NCBI RefSeq assembly: GCF_018881635.1
Contig: NZ_JACVPY010000002.1
Span: 1,072,389-1,136,388, forward strand
Origin: Polynucleobacter sp. UB-Piko-W3
GTDB lineage: Bacteria > Pseudomonadota > Gammaproteobacteria > Burkholderiales > Burkholderiaceae
Direction of reading: 5' to 3'
DNA: 64,000 nt
In this document: positions 8,014-17,137 of the stretch, one piece after another
How the letters are laid out: every line of letters begins with the position of its first letter
How positions within the stretch are numbered: the stretch's first letter is position 1
Notes under the pieces: model-generated
Databases searched by the model: none
What the model saw: the letters and a program-made list of their open reading frames with translations, nothing else
Told to the model about the DNA's origin: nothing
Translations under genes and position numbers: made by a program

Positions 8014-10373
8014 GCTCCGCCCCCAATGTTCTTGGCAATGACTTCTAATTTGTCTACTTGCTTTTCTTGCTGCTGCTCTTCTGGTAACTCCTCAAGGCTC
8101 TCGCCAATCGCTCCGCCCTCAACCAACTCGGCAGCATGACGAAGTTGTGCCTGATACAGAGTGAAGTAGGCGCCTTGAGCCTCCATCAATTGCTCATGCG
8201 AGCCAATCTCGACAATCTCGCCCTTATCAAGGACTACGAGGCGGTCAGCCTTTCTCAAGGTTGAGAGGCGATGTGCAATCGCAATGGTGGTGCGGCCCTT
8301 CACAAGGTTATCTAATGCGCGCTGTATTTCTTTTTCAGTCGTTGTATCAACGGATGATGTCGCTTCATCCAAGATCAAGATGCTAGGATTAATTAGGAGT
8401 GCGCGTGCAATCGAGATACGTTGACGTTCGCCACCAGATAGAGATTGGCCACGTTCGCCAACCAAGGAGTCATAACCCAAAGGTAGCCTGAGAATAAATT
8501 CGTGGGCATGGGCAGCGCGTGCAGCTTCAATAATTTCTTCTCGAGTCGCATCAGACTTTCCATAAGCGATATTCTCTGCAATCGTGCCAAAGAATAAGAA
8601 TGGTTCTTGCAAGACTAAGCCAATACGCTTGCGATAGTCGGCAATCCGAATACTGCGAATATCGCGCCCATCTAAAGAGATTGAACCAGCACTCACATCG
8701 TAAAAACGGCAGATCAAATTCACTAAGGTGCTCTTACCTGAACCACTATGCCCTACCAAACCAATCATTTCACCAGGAGCAATATCTAAATCAATCCCTT
8801 TGGATACCGCACGATTGCCATAACGAAAACCTACCCCCTTCAGGGAGAGACGACCCTGAACGCGTCCTAATGGTGCTGGGTTGATAGGCTCAGGAACACT
8901 CGATACGTGATCCAAAATATCAAAAATACGCTTAGCTCCTGCAGCTGCTTTTTGGGTATGAGAAACAATCCGGCTCATCGAGTCTAGGCGAATATAAAAA
9001 CGTCCGATGTAGGCTAAGAAGGCAATCAATACACCAACGGTTACCTTTTGATGCGCAACCTGCCAAATACCAAATCCCCACACAACTAGTAAACCTGTTT
9101 CGGTCAGCAAAGTGACCGTAGGAGAAAACAATCCCCAGACGCGGTTCACGCGATCGTTGATTTGTAAGTTATGTTTATTGGAGTCAACAAAACGTTTTAG
9201 CTCACGATCTTCTTGAGCAAATGCTTTAACTACCCGAATGCCCGGGATAGTATCAGCCAAGATGTTGGTCACCTCAGACCACATGCGATCAATCTTTTCA
9301 AAGCCAAAACGCAAGCGATCACGTACGACATGAATCATCCAGACAATGAAAGGCAATGGAGCTAATGTCACCAAAGCAAGCAAAGGATCAATCGATACCA
9401 AGATTGCTGCCGTCATGGTGATCATAATGACATCGGTTATAAAATCTAAGGCATATAAAGACAAGAAAACGCAGATACGATCAGTCTCTGCGCCGATGCG
9501 AGCAATCAAGTCGCCAGTACGCTTGCCGCCAAAATACTCTAGAGAAAGCTTGAGTAAATGCTCAAAGGTGGTGTTACGTAAATCGGCACCAATGCGCTCG
9601 CTCACTAAGGCAAGTAAGTAAGTCTTCCACCAACCTAAACCCCAAGCAACAATTGCAGCGCCAAACAAGGCGAGCAAATACATGCTGGCCAAATGAAAAT
9701 CAATTGGATTACCTTTCTCATACGGAATCAAGACATGGTCCATCAACGGCATCGTGAGATAAGGCGGGATCAGTGTTGCGCCAGTTGACAATAAGGTCAG
9801 CACAAAACCTAATGCAAGTTGTTTTTTGTATGGTTTTGCAAAACGCCACAATTTAAATAAGGTCCACGTAGAAGGCGGAGTGTCATCCTCTGGATCACAG
9901 GTAGGGCATGAATCTGAATTAGAAGATTTTGGGCTTAAGCAAACTGGGCAAACTTGTTTGTCGTACTCGCTTGCCTCGCCCTTGCTTTGCTCTTCACCTC
10001 TAGTGAGTTTCTTAAAACTCGACTGCAGACGCAGAATCTGTGGATTGACTGCAAGAGTGAAATACCAAGCTCGGAGCAAGCTATCAGCAGTTTCCAGCCT
10101 GAGATGGCCGACTCCCGCATGGTCTCCATGAGCCAAATGCTGGCCCCGCTCTAGTGACCAAGACTCAAATTGCTTGCCATCAGTCCAAAAAAGGCCCTGT
10201 TCACTTAGCAAAAGCAGGCTTTTTTCAAAGCGCAGATCTGCATCTAAATCTAACTCAACCCACGCCAGCAAGGCATCAAGACTGCGGACTGGGGATTTTT
10301 CGCCTTGCAAAACCAGCTGCCAATGGCTTGGCAAGCTTGGTGCAAAAGGTAGAATTTCTGGCTTCATTGACAC
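8010..10373 (-). CDS. Cyanophycin-associated ABC exporter with N-terminal zinc-ribbon extension
   Basis: A 787-residue fused type-I exporter half-transporter. Residues 1-140 are a soluble N-terminal domain of unknown fold. Residues 142-159 carry CPVC-x10-CPTC, a zinc-ribbon-like four-cysteine motif. Residues about 180-480 are the six-helix transmembrane domain. The nucleotide-binding domain follows with Walker A GHSGSGKST, signature LSGGERQRISIARAL and Walker B ILILDEATSS. A charged Glu/Gln-rich tail ends the protein. The N-terminal extension is unusual for lipid A or drug exporters and characterises this cyanophycin-linked group. It diverges from cphA' across about 200 bases and overlaps DUF1854. 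The transported compound is unknown. Confidence 0.88.
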   Translation of the reverse strand: MSMKPEILPFAPSLPSHWQLVLQGEKSPVRSLDALLAWVELDLDADLRFEKSLLLLSEQGLFWTDGKQFESWSLERGQHLAHGDHAGVGHLRLETADSLLRAWYFTLAVNPQILRLQSSFKKLTRGEEQSKGEASEYDKQVCPVCLSPKSSNSDSCPTCDPEDDTPPSTWTLFKLWRFAKPYKKQLALGFVLTLLSTGATLIPPYLTMPLMDHVLIPYEKGNPIDFHLASMYLLALFGAAIVAWGLGWWKTYLLALVSERIGADLRNTTFEHLLKLSLEYFGGKRTGDLIARIGAETDRICVFLSLYALDFITDVIMITMTAAILVSIDPLLALVTLAPLPFIVWMIHVVRDRLRFGFEKIDRMWSEVTNILADTIPGIRVVKAFAQEDRELKRFVDSNKHNLQINDRVNRVWGLFSPTVTLLTETGLLVVWGFGIWQVAHQKVTVGVLIAFLAYIGRFYIRLDSMSRIVSHTQKAAAGAKRIFDILDHVSSVPEPINPAPLGRVQGRLSLKGVGFRYGNRAVSKGIDLDIAPGEMIGLVGHSGSGKSTLVNLICRFYDVSAGSISLDGRDIRSIRIADYRKRIGLVLQEPFLFFGTIAENIAYGKSDATREEIIEAARAAHAHEFILRLPLGYDSLVGERGQSLSGGERQRISIARALLINPSILILDEATSSVDTTTEKEIQRALDNLVKGRTTIAIAHRLSTLRKADRLVVLDKGEIVEIGSHEQLMEAQGAYFTLYQAQLRHAAELVEGGAIGESLEELPEEQQQEKQVDKLEVIAKNIGGGA

Positions 10374-10570
10374 TAAAAGTATAGTGGAGCTAGATTTTTT
10401 AGATTTATCGCCGTTGTCAACTTTGGAGCCCTAAAAGCGTTGAATTGTGAAAGTAGCGCTTTTTATGCATTTTTGCGAATTTTGTGAGTTTTAAATAAAA
10501 ACTAGAAATAGAGAGACTGTCTAACGCGTCTTAGCCAAAAACTGGCTTAAGCACTCGCAACACCCTAAAA
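10374..10570. promoter_or_regulatory. Divergent promoter region of the cyanophycin locus
   Basis: About 200 bases between the ABC exporter (leftward) and cphA' (rightward), AT-rich in the middle. It holds two hairpins in the cphA' leader: AAAAGCG (10433-10439) / CGCTTTT (10457-10463), and AGCCA (10533-10537) / TGGCT (10543-10547). No clear -35/-10 pair could be fixed by eye and cphA' has no obvious ribosome-binding site. Confidence 0.5.
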
Positions 10571-12763
10571 ATGCCCCAATTACTAGATAAATCCATCGAG
10601 ATCCTGAGTGTTAAGCATCTCCGTGGCCCCAATATGTGGACTTATCATCCCGTCATTGAGGTTTGGGTTGATATTGGCGATCTAGAGGACTACCCCTCTA
10701 ATTTGATCCCGGGCTTTTATGACCGTTTGGTTGAGGCCTTACCCAGCCTTGTGGAGCATCGTTGCAGCATTGGGGAAACTGGCGGCTTTCTGATGCGGGT
10801 TAAAGAAGGTACATGGCCTGCTCACATCATGGAGCATCTCACTCTCGAGCTGCAAAACCTTGCTGGCATTCCAGGTGGCTTTGGCAAGGCACGTGATGGG
10901 GATCGCCGAGGGGTTTACAAAGTGATGGTGAGCGCCATCAATCAAGAGGTGACTCTGACCGCACTGAAGTGCGCACGTGATCTGTTCCTAGCCTTAGCGC
11001 AAGATAACAAAGACTGTGTTGCACAAGTTCAAACGATTATTGAAGAGCTACGTGATCTGGGTGATGATCTTTTGCTTGGGCCAAGCACAGCATGTATTGT
11101 GAATGCTGCTGAAGAGCGTGGCATTCCTTCAATCCGCTTATCCGAAGGTAACTTAGTCCAATTGGGTTATGGGGCTAAACAACGCCGCATCTGGACTGCA
11201 GAGACTGATCAAACCAGTGCGATTGCTGAAACCATTTCTAGAGATAAAGATTTAACGAAGAGCTTGCTGCGCAGCGCAGGTGTTCCTACGCCTGAGGGCA
11301 GAACCGTGACTAGCCCGGATGATGCTTGGGAGGCTGCGCAAGATATTGGCTTACCAGTAGTGGTCAAGCCAATTGATGGTAATCACGGTCGAGGCGTATT
11401 TATTAATCTGTATACCCAACAAGAAGTTGAAGCTGCTTATGCAGTAGCTATAGATGAAGGTAGCGAAGTTCTTGTTGAGCGCCATATTGTTGGTGACGAA
11501 CATCGCTTACTGGTAGTGGGCAATAAAGTTGTTGCTGCAGCGAAAGGTGAAACTGTTTGGGTTACTGGCGATGGCAAGCACGCCGTTCACGAACTCATTC
11601 AGATTCAGATTAATTCCGATCCCCGTCGTGGCACTGCGGAAGAATGTCCGCTGAATCCAGTGCGTATTGATTCAGCAGTAGAGCTTGAGCTCGCACGCCA
11701 ACAACTTAAAGGCAATAGTATTCCCACGATTGATCACAAAGTGCTTATCCAGAGCAATGGCAACGTTGCTTTTGATGTAACTGATTTAGTTCATCCAGAC
11801 GTTGCCCACCAAGTAGCTTTGGCTGCGCGCGTGGTTGGGCTTGAAATTGCTGGTGTTGATCTAGTTGCGCAAGATATCAGTCGCCCCATGGCAGAGCAAA
11901 ATGCCGCCATTGTGGAAGTGAATGCCGGCCCTGGTCTATTAATGCATTTGAAGCCAGCGAGCGGAAAACCACAACCCGTAGGTAAAGAAATTGCTAATCA
12001 CCTATTCCCTCCAGAGACGGATTTCCGTATTCCGGTTGTAGGCATTTGTGGTGAACATGGCAAAACCCCTGTTGCAGAAATGATTGCTCACTTCTTGCGT
12101 CTTACCAATGCCTATGTTGGTCTTTCCTGTAGCAAAGGTTTGTATTTTGGTAATCGTGCAATTCCAAATACCAATACATCGAATTGGGAAAATGCACGTC
12201 GCACTTTGTTAAACCGCGCGGTAGAAGCAGTCGTGATTGAAAATAATCACCTCTCGATGCTGATTGAAGGTTTAGCTTACGATCGTTGCCAAGTTGGCGT
12301 AGTTCTGAATGTAGACCCTAAGGCAAATTTTCCTGAATATGCAATCTACGATGAAGAACAAGTCTTTAGTATTGTGCGCACTCAAATTGATGTTGTGCTC
12401 CCGAGCGGCGTTGCGGTTCTCAACGCAGATGATCCTATGTGTGTTCAGATGGCAGAACTCTGTGATGGTCAAGTTATTTTTTTCAGTCAGGATCCCAATT
12501 CTGAAGTTATTAAAACTCATCTACAGAATGGTGGCCGTGCAGTGCTCGTTGGTAAACAACAAATCACACTCAAGTCTGACAAGCTCGATCAGAAGTCCAT
12601 TCCAGTGCCAAGTCACTCAGAATCAGACTCGACTGCTCCGTGGAAGGGAATGAACCTCGGCGCAGCGATTGCTGCAGCTTGGGCTTTAGATATTCCGTTT
12701 AATGTGATTGAAGCTGGTGCAGAAACCTTTGTGCCAGACCTTACCACTGCAACAGGGGCTTAA
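10571..12763 (+). CDS. cphA': Cyanophycin synthetase-like protein CphA' (short paralogue)
   Basis: A 730-residue paralogue of CphA. Cyanophycin synthetase builds multi-L-arginyl-poly-L-aspartate using an ATP-grasp domain (adds Asp) and a Mur-ligase-like domain (adds Arg). Here the N-terminal domain (LRGPNMWTYHPV) and the ATP-grasp region are intact, with VVKPIDGNHGRGV at 264-276 and VEVNAGPGLLMHLKP. The Mur-ligase P-loop reads GEHGKTP at 494-500 instead of GTNGKTT. About 125 residues of the C-terminal Mur domain, including the HNPDA motif, are missing relative to the neighbour. The stop directly abuts the GTG of cphA, so the two are co-translated. It may be a partial enzyme, a primer-handling subunit or a regulator. 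Confidence 0.92.
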   Translation: MPQLLDKSIEILSVKHLRGPNMWTYHPVIEVWVDIGDLEDYPSNLIPGFYDRLVEALPSLVEHRCSIGETGGFLMRVKEGTWPAHIMEHLTLELQNLAGIPGGFGKARDGDRRGVYKVMVSAINQEVTLTALKCARDLFLALAQDNKDCVAQVQTIIEELRDLGDDLLLGPSTACIVNAAEERGIPSIRLSEGNLVQLGYGAKQRRIWTAETDQTSAIAETISRDKDLTKSLLRSAGVPTPEGRTVTSPDDAWEAAQDIGLPVVVKPIDGNHGRGVFINLYTQQEVEAAYAVAIDEGSEVLVERHIVGDEHRLLVVGNKVVAAAKGETVWVTGDGKHAVHELIQIQINSDPRRGTAEECPLNPVRIDSAVELELARQQLKGNSIPTIDHKVLIQSNGNVAFDVTDLVHPDVAHQVALAARVVGLEIAGVDLVAQDISRPMAEQNAAIVEVNAGPGLLMHLKPASGKPQPVGKEIANHLFPPETDFRIPVVGICGEHGKTPVAEMIAHFLRLTNAYVGLSCSKGLYFGNRAIPNTNTSNWENARRTLLNRAVEAVVIENNHLSMLIEGLAYDRCQVGVVLNVDPKANFPEYAIYDEEQVFSIVRTQIDVVLPSGVAVLNADDPMCVQMAELCDGQVIFFSQDPNSEVIKTHLQNGGRAVLVGKQQITLKSDKLDQKSIPVPSHSESDSTAPWKGMNLGAAIAAAWALDIPFNVIEAGAETFVPDLTTATGA

Positions 12764-15334
12764 GTGGAAATCACCCGCATTCGCATGTTGCGCGGCCCTA
12801 ATTTATGGAGCCGCCATACCTCTTTGGAGGCGATTGTTTCTTGCGAAGAATCTGAACGCTCTATTGACTCGATACCCCAGTTTGAAACCAAGATTCGTGA
12901 ACGCTTCCCACAATTAGGTGGTATGCGCCGAGGCGGTCAAAATGAAATACTTTCTTTAGCACATGCTTTGGAACATGCCGCTTTAGGTTTACAAGCGCAA
13001 GCGGGCTGTCCCGTCACCTTTAGCCGCACTGTTCAAACGATCGATGCTGGGGTCTACCAAGTCGTTGTGGAGTACATCGAAGAAGTTGTTGGTCGTATGG
13101 CCTTTGACTTTGCCTTTGCCCTCATTCAAGCTACCTTAAACGATGCACCCTTTGATCTCACCGCCGCTCTTTCAGAGTTAGAGGCCTTATACGAGGATGT
13201 ACGTCTTGGTCCTAGCACTGGCTCTATTGTTGATGCCGCCGTTCAGCGCAATATTCCTTACCGTCGTATGACCGAAGGCAGTATGGTGCAGTTTGGCTGG
13301 GGTAGCAAACAAAAACGTATTCAAGCAGCCGAAACCAGCGATACGAGTGCAATTGCCGAAGCGATTGCCCAAGATAAAGAATTAACCAAGAACTTACTTG
13401 CAGCTGCTGGAGTGTCAGTACCCGTGGGTGAAGTGGTCACTACTGCTGATGACGCTTGGCGTGCCGCACAAAAAATTGGCGGTCCAATTGTTCTCAAGCC
13501 CAAAGACGGTAATCAAGGCAAAGGTGTTGTCGCCAATATACAAACTGAAGAGGATATCCGTGCTGGTTTTGTGGTGACTCAAGGCTTTGGTAGAGAAACC
13601 ATTGTTGAGCGCTACCTTCCAGGTGCTGACTATCGCTTACTAGTAGTTGGCAATCGCCTCTCTGCTGCTGCACGTCGGGAACCCGCCCAAGTAGTTGGTG
13701 ATGGCACGCACACCATCACCGAACTGGTTGAAATAGAAAACAAAAATCCTTTGCGCGGCGATGGACATGCCACAGCGCTTACCAAAATACGGTTTGATGA
13801 CATTGCCCTTGCCCACTTAGCCAGCAATGGGCTTACTCCACAGTACACACCTAAAACGGGTGAACGTGTACTGCTTCGCAATAACGCAAACTTAAGTACT
13901 GGTGGAACTGCCACCGATGTTACTGATGATGTCCATCCCGATGTCGCTGCCAGTGCAGTCGCTGCTGCACAGATGCTTGGTCTTGATATTGCTGGTGTAG
14001 ATATCTTATGTGAAGCTATCTATAAACCCTTGGAACAGCAAGGCGGCGGTATTGTGGAAGTGAATGCTGCTCCTGGTTTGCGCATGCACCTCAAACCGTC
14101 TTATGGCAAGAGCCGCCCCGTTGGTGAAGATATTCTCAATACCTTATTCCCTGCTGGCGAAGATGGTCGCATTCCAGTAGTTGCAGTCACAGGTACTAAT
14201 GGCAAAACAACCACTGTCCGTTTGATAGCCCATCTACTAGATGAAAATGGACTTCGCGTTGGCATGACGACGACTGATGGCGTTTATGTTAATCATCGCT
14301 TGATTGACTCTGGTGATTGCAGTGGGCCGAAGAGCGCGCGCAATGTATTGATGCATCCCGATGTCGATGCTGCCGTTTTAGAAACTGCACGCGGCGGCAT
14401 GTTACGTGAAGGTCTTGGTTTCGATCGCTGTGAAGTAGCTGTAGTGACGAATATTGGTGAAGGTGATCACCTTGGACTAAATTACATTACAAGCGTTGAG
14501 GATTTAGCCATCTTAAAACGTGTCGTTGTGCAAAACGTAGAGTCAACTGGCGCTGCTGTCTTAAACGCTGCTGACCCAATGGTAGTGAAGATGGGGGATA
14601 AGTGTGCAGGTCGAGTGATTTTCTTTGCCCAGAACCAACATCATCCCGTTATTGCTGCACATCGTGCAAAGAATAAGAAAGTAATCTATTTTGATGGCAC
14701 ATATATTGTTGCCTCAAAAGGTTCTCGCGTCATGTTCCGCTTCCCCGTAAGTGAAATTCCACTGACTAAAAATGGGGTACTGGGCTTCCAAGTAGAAAAT
14801 ACGATGGCTGCAGTTGGTGCAGCCTGGGCACTCGGATTAGACGCTGAAAAAATTGCACGTGGCTTGCATAGCTTTGAGAGTGATGCCAACTCTGTACCAG
14901 GTCGCTTTAATCAGTTCCAACATCAGGGTGCGACTGTCATTGCAGACTATGGCCACAATCCAGATGCCATGCGTGCGCTAGCAAGCGCCATTCAGGCCAT
15001 GAAGCCAATCAAGAGTCATGTTGTCATTAGCGGGGCGGGGGATCGGCGCGACGAGGATATTCGTGATCTCACTCGCATTCTTGGAAACTCGTTTGATAAT
15101 GTCATCTTGTATCAAGATGCCTGTCAACGTGGCCGTGAAGATGGTGAGGTACTAAAGCTCTTACAAGAAGGGCTTGTAGGCGCAACCAAGGCAAAGCAAG
15201 TGAAAGAAATTTATGGGGAGTTCAAGGCGATTGATACCGCCCTTAACGATGTCTCGCCTGGAGATATCTGCCTCATACTGATTGACCAAGTCGAAGAGTC
15301 GCTCGCCTACCTCAAAGAAAAAGTAAAACCCTAA
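12764..15334 (+). CDS. cphA: Cyanophycin synthetase CphA
   Basis: An 856-residue full-length cyanophycin synthetase that polymerises Asp backbone with Arg side chains in the cytosol using ATP. The N-terminal domain begins RMLRGPNLWSRH. The ATP-grasp domain has VLKPKDGNQGKGV (243-255) and GIVEVNAAPGLRMHLKP. The Mur-ligase domain has the P-loop GTNGKTT (477-483), a LETARGGMLREGLGFDRC segment, and DYGHNPDAMRAL near the C-terminus, so both catalytic halves look complete. The start is GTG at 12764, immediately after the cphA' stop, with CAGGGGC as ribosome-binding site. No cyanophycinase or isoaspartyl dipeptidase gene is in the window. Confidence 0.97.
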   Translation: MEITRIRMLRGPNLWSRHTSLEAIVSCEESERSIDSIPQFETKIRERFPQLGGMRRGGQNEILSLAHALEHAALGLQAQAGCPVTFSRTVQTIDAGVYQVVVEYIEEVVGRMAFDFAFALIQATLNDAPFDLTAALSELEALYEDVRLGPSTGSIVDAAVQRNIPYRRMTEGSMVQFGWGSKQKRIQAAETSDTSAIAEAIAQDKELTKNLLAAAGVSVPVGEVVTTADDAWRAAQKIGGPIVLKPKDGNQGKGVVANIQTEEDIRAGFVVTQGFGRETIVERYLPGADYRLLVVGNRLSAAARREPAQVVGDGTHTITELVEIENKNPLRGDGHATALTKIRFDDIALAHLASNGLTPQYTPKTGERVLLRNNANLSTGGTATDVTDDVHPDVAASAVAAAQMLGLDIAGVDILCEAIYKPLEQQGGGIVEVNAAPGLRMHLKPSYGKSRPVGEDILNTLFPAGEDGRIPVVAVTGTNGKTTTVRLIAHLLDENGLRVGMTTTDGVYVNHRLIDSGDCSGPKSARNVLMHPDVDAAVLETARGGMLREGLGFDRCEVAVVTNIGEGDHLGLNYITSVEDLAILKRVVVQNVESTGAAVLNAADPMVVKMGDKCAGRVIFFAQNQHHPVIAAHRAKNKKVIYFDGTYIVASKGSRVMFRFPVSEIPLTKNGVLGFQVENTMAAVGAAWALGLDAEKIARGLHSFESDANSVPGRFNQFQHQGATVIADYGHNPDAMRALASAIQAMKPIKSHVVISGAGDRRDEDIRDLTRILGNSFDNVILYQDACQRGREDGEVLKLLQEGLVGATKAKQVKEIYGEFKAIDTALNDVSPGDICLILIDQVEESLAYLKEKVKP

Positions 15335-15351
15335 GACCAAACTTGGGTTTT
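15325..15351. terminator. Bidirectional terminator between cphA and fbp
   Basis: AAAACCC (15325-15331) / GGGTTTT (15345-15351), with AAG/CTT able to extend the stem. It overlaps the last codons of cphA and lies just before the convergent fbp stop. Confidence 0.65.
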
Positions 15352-15354
15352 AGC

Positions 15355-16377
15355 TTATGAGTGGTATTGCTTTAAGCGGTCAATCTCTTCTTTAGACCCC
15401 AGCATCACTGAGACACGCTCATGCAAGTCAGTTGGCTGGAGATCCATAATAGTCTGAGTACCATTAATCGATGCACCACCGGCCTGCTCTACTAAAAAGC
15501 TCATCGGATTTGCTTCATACATCAAGCGTAATTTGCCCGCTTTCTTTGGATCACGCTTATCCCACGGGTACATAAATACGCCACCGCGAGATAAGACCCT
15601 ATGCACGTCAGCTACCATCGATGCAATCCAGCGCATATTAAAGTCTTTATCACGTGTTCCAGTAGTGCCAGCCAAGCACTCTTCAACATAACGACGCACA
15701 GGATCAGCCCAATGACGCATATTGGACATATTGATCGCAAACTCTTTGGTAGAAGGCGAAATGGTCACAGCCTCTTTGATTAATAAGAACTCACCAGTCT
15801 CTTTGTTTAAAGTGAACATGACTACGCCATCACCCAAAGTCAGAGCCATCGTAGTTTGCGGGCCATAAACCACATAACCAGCAGCCGCTTGGTGACGACC
15901 TGATAACAAGAAATCAGAAGTTTGTAGTGGTGCGTTAGGATCTTGCTTTTTCAATATAGAGAAAATAGTGCCGATGGATACATTCACATCAATATTGGAT
16001 GAGCCGTCAAGTGGATCAAACAAGAGAAGGTAATCGCCAGTACCCTGCACTGCTACAGGCAATTCCATTTCTTCTGAAGCAAGACCTGCAAGGGATTGAC
16101 ATCCTTTAACACCTTCCATCAATTGATTATTCGCAATGATGTCGAGCTTTTGTTGCACTTCGCCTTGCACATTTCCACTGCCAGCAGAACCCAATAAACC
16201 AATCAAGGCGCCCTGCGCTACTTCATGACTAAGAGTGGAGCAAGTATTGACAACTGCGAGCAATAAATCTTGAAGGCCGGCAGGTATAGCGACACCCTTT
16301 GGTTTGGTGGCAACCAGATACTGCTTAAAATTAGTATTGATACCTGAGGACAAAAGTGTTTCTCCAGTTATGAGCAA
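15355..16377 (-). CDS. fbp: Fructose-1,6-bisphosphatase, class I
   Basis: A 340-residue cytosolic enzyme hydrolysing fructose-1,6-bisphosphate to fructose-6-phosphate in gluconeogenesis, as needed for growth on organic acids. The metal/substrate motif [23 protein letters not shown] is present, with [19 protein letters not shown] near the C-terminus and SEEMELP before the active site. Length agrees with bacterial class I enzymes. It is convergent with cphA and has no partner gene. The start could be slightly later, since the first dozen residues are not family-conserved. Confidence 0.96.
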   Translation of the reverse strand: MLITGETLLSSGINTNFKQYLVATKPKGVAIPAGLQDLLLAVVNTCSTLSHEVAQGALIGLLGSAGSGNVQGEVQQKLDIIANNQLMEGVKGCQSLAGLASEEMELPVAVQGTGDYLLLFDPLDGSSNIDVNVSIGTIFSILKKQDPNAPLQTSDFLLSGRHQAAAGYVVYGPQTTMALTLGDGVVMFTLNKETGEFLLIKEAVTISPSTKEFAINMSNMRHWADPVRRYVEECLAGTTGTRDKDFNMRWIASMVADVHRVLSRGGVFMYPWDKRDPKKAGKLRLMYEANPMSFLVEQAGGASINGTQTIMDLQPTDLHERVSVMLGSKEEIDRLKQYHS

Positions 16378-16490
16378 CGAAGTTCTTGAAGGCTCTATTT
16401 TGCCCTGTTACCTCTATAAGTATTAAAAACGATACTTTCTTACCAAAAATTAGGCATTAAATGCCTGTGAGCTAAGAAAATTGTACTTTT

Positions 16491-16520
16491 TGATGTCAAT
16501 TTAGATGCTATAATACATCA
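16491..16520 (+). promoter_or_regulatory. vapBC promoter and operator
   Basis: An extended -10, TGC TATAAT (16506-16514), is flanked by the inverted repeat TGATGT (16491-16496) / ACATCA (16515-16520). The antitoxin start codon lies at 16539. An inverted repeat spanning the -10 is the normal place for autorepression by a VapB-VapC complex. No good -35 is seen, which fits an extended -10 promoter. Confidence 0.6.
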
Positions 16521-16538
16521 TTATTGATGAGGATGAAT

Positions 16539-16742
16539 ATGAGAACAACAGTCACTATTGACGACGATCTATACCAGAGAGGGTTAGATCTTGCCGATCC
16601 AGCGATGGATAAGGCTGATTTATTTCGTGAAGCTATTAATGTTTTTATTCGAGTTCAGGTAGCCAAAAGACTAGCTTCTTTGGGTGGCAAATCGCCCCAA
16701 ATGAGGAGTATCCCGCGTCGCAGACCTAAGAGTGGCCAGTAA
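16539..16742 (+). CDS. vapB: VapB-type antitoxin (ribbon-helix-helix)
   Basis: A 67-residue protein starting [20 protein letters not shown], the classic beta-strand and helix of a ribbon-helix-helix DNA-binding antitoxin. A basic, proline-rich C-terminus ([12 protein letters not shown]) probably wraps the toxin. Several in-frame starts exist upstream (TTG 16524, ATG 16527 and 16533). The ATG at 16539 is preferred because GAGG lies 7-10 bases before it and the family begins there. Two bases separate it from vapC. It neutralises the toxin and probably represses the operon through the palindrome upstream. Confidence 0.9.
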   Translation: MRTTVTIDDDLYQRGLDLADPAMDKADLFREAINVFIRVQVAKRLASLGGKSPQMRSIPRRRPKSGQ

Positions 16743-16744
16743 TT

Positions 16745-17128
16745 ATGACGATGGTTTTGGTCGATACATCAGTATGGGTTGCTCACTTTAGAAAATCTAA
16801 TGCTACTTTTCAATCTCTATTAGCGAATGACCAGATTCTCTCTCACCCATTAGTCATCATAGAGTTGGCTTGTGGATCACCGCCATCGCCAAGATCGAAG
16901 ACATTGGATTACTTAAAAAAATTACAGCAAGCAACAGTTGCTACCCCATATGAAACTCTAGAGTTCATAGAAAAACATCAACTCTATGAATCAGGGTGTG
17001 GGGCAATTGATGTATCACTTCTCAGCTCGACTCTGCTGTCAGGCAATACTCTTATCTGGACACTAGATAAACATCTAGAAAGTCTTGCAACTAAACTAGG
17101 CATTTCTTATAGCGATAGGCTCCACTAG
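16745..17128 (+). CDS. vapC: VapC toxin, PIN-domain ribonuclease
   Basis: A 127-residue PIN-domain endoribonuclease. Acidic metal-binding residues are in place: D7 in VLVDTSVWV, E40 in VIIELACG, D89 in GAIDVSLL and D108 in IWTLDKHL. Targets of VapC enzymes are usually tRNA or rRNA; the specific target here is unknown. All catalytic residues are intact, so it is probably active. Translation may start at the ATG at 16745 or at codon 3. The pair sits alone between two housekeeping genes, which suggests past insertion as a small cassette. Confidence 0.9.
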   Translation: MTMVLVDTSVWVAHFRKSNATFQSLLANDQILSHPLVIIELACGSPPSPRSKTLDYLKKLQQATVATPYETLEFIEKHQLYESGCGAIDVSLLSSTLLSGNTLIWTLDKHLESLATKLGISYSDRLH

Positions 17129-17137
17129 GAAATTAGA

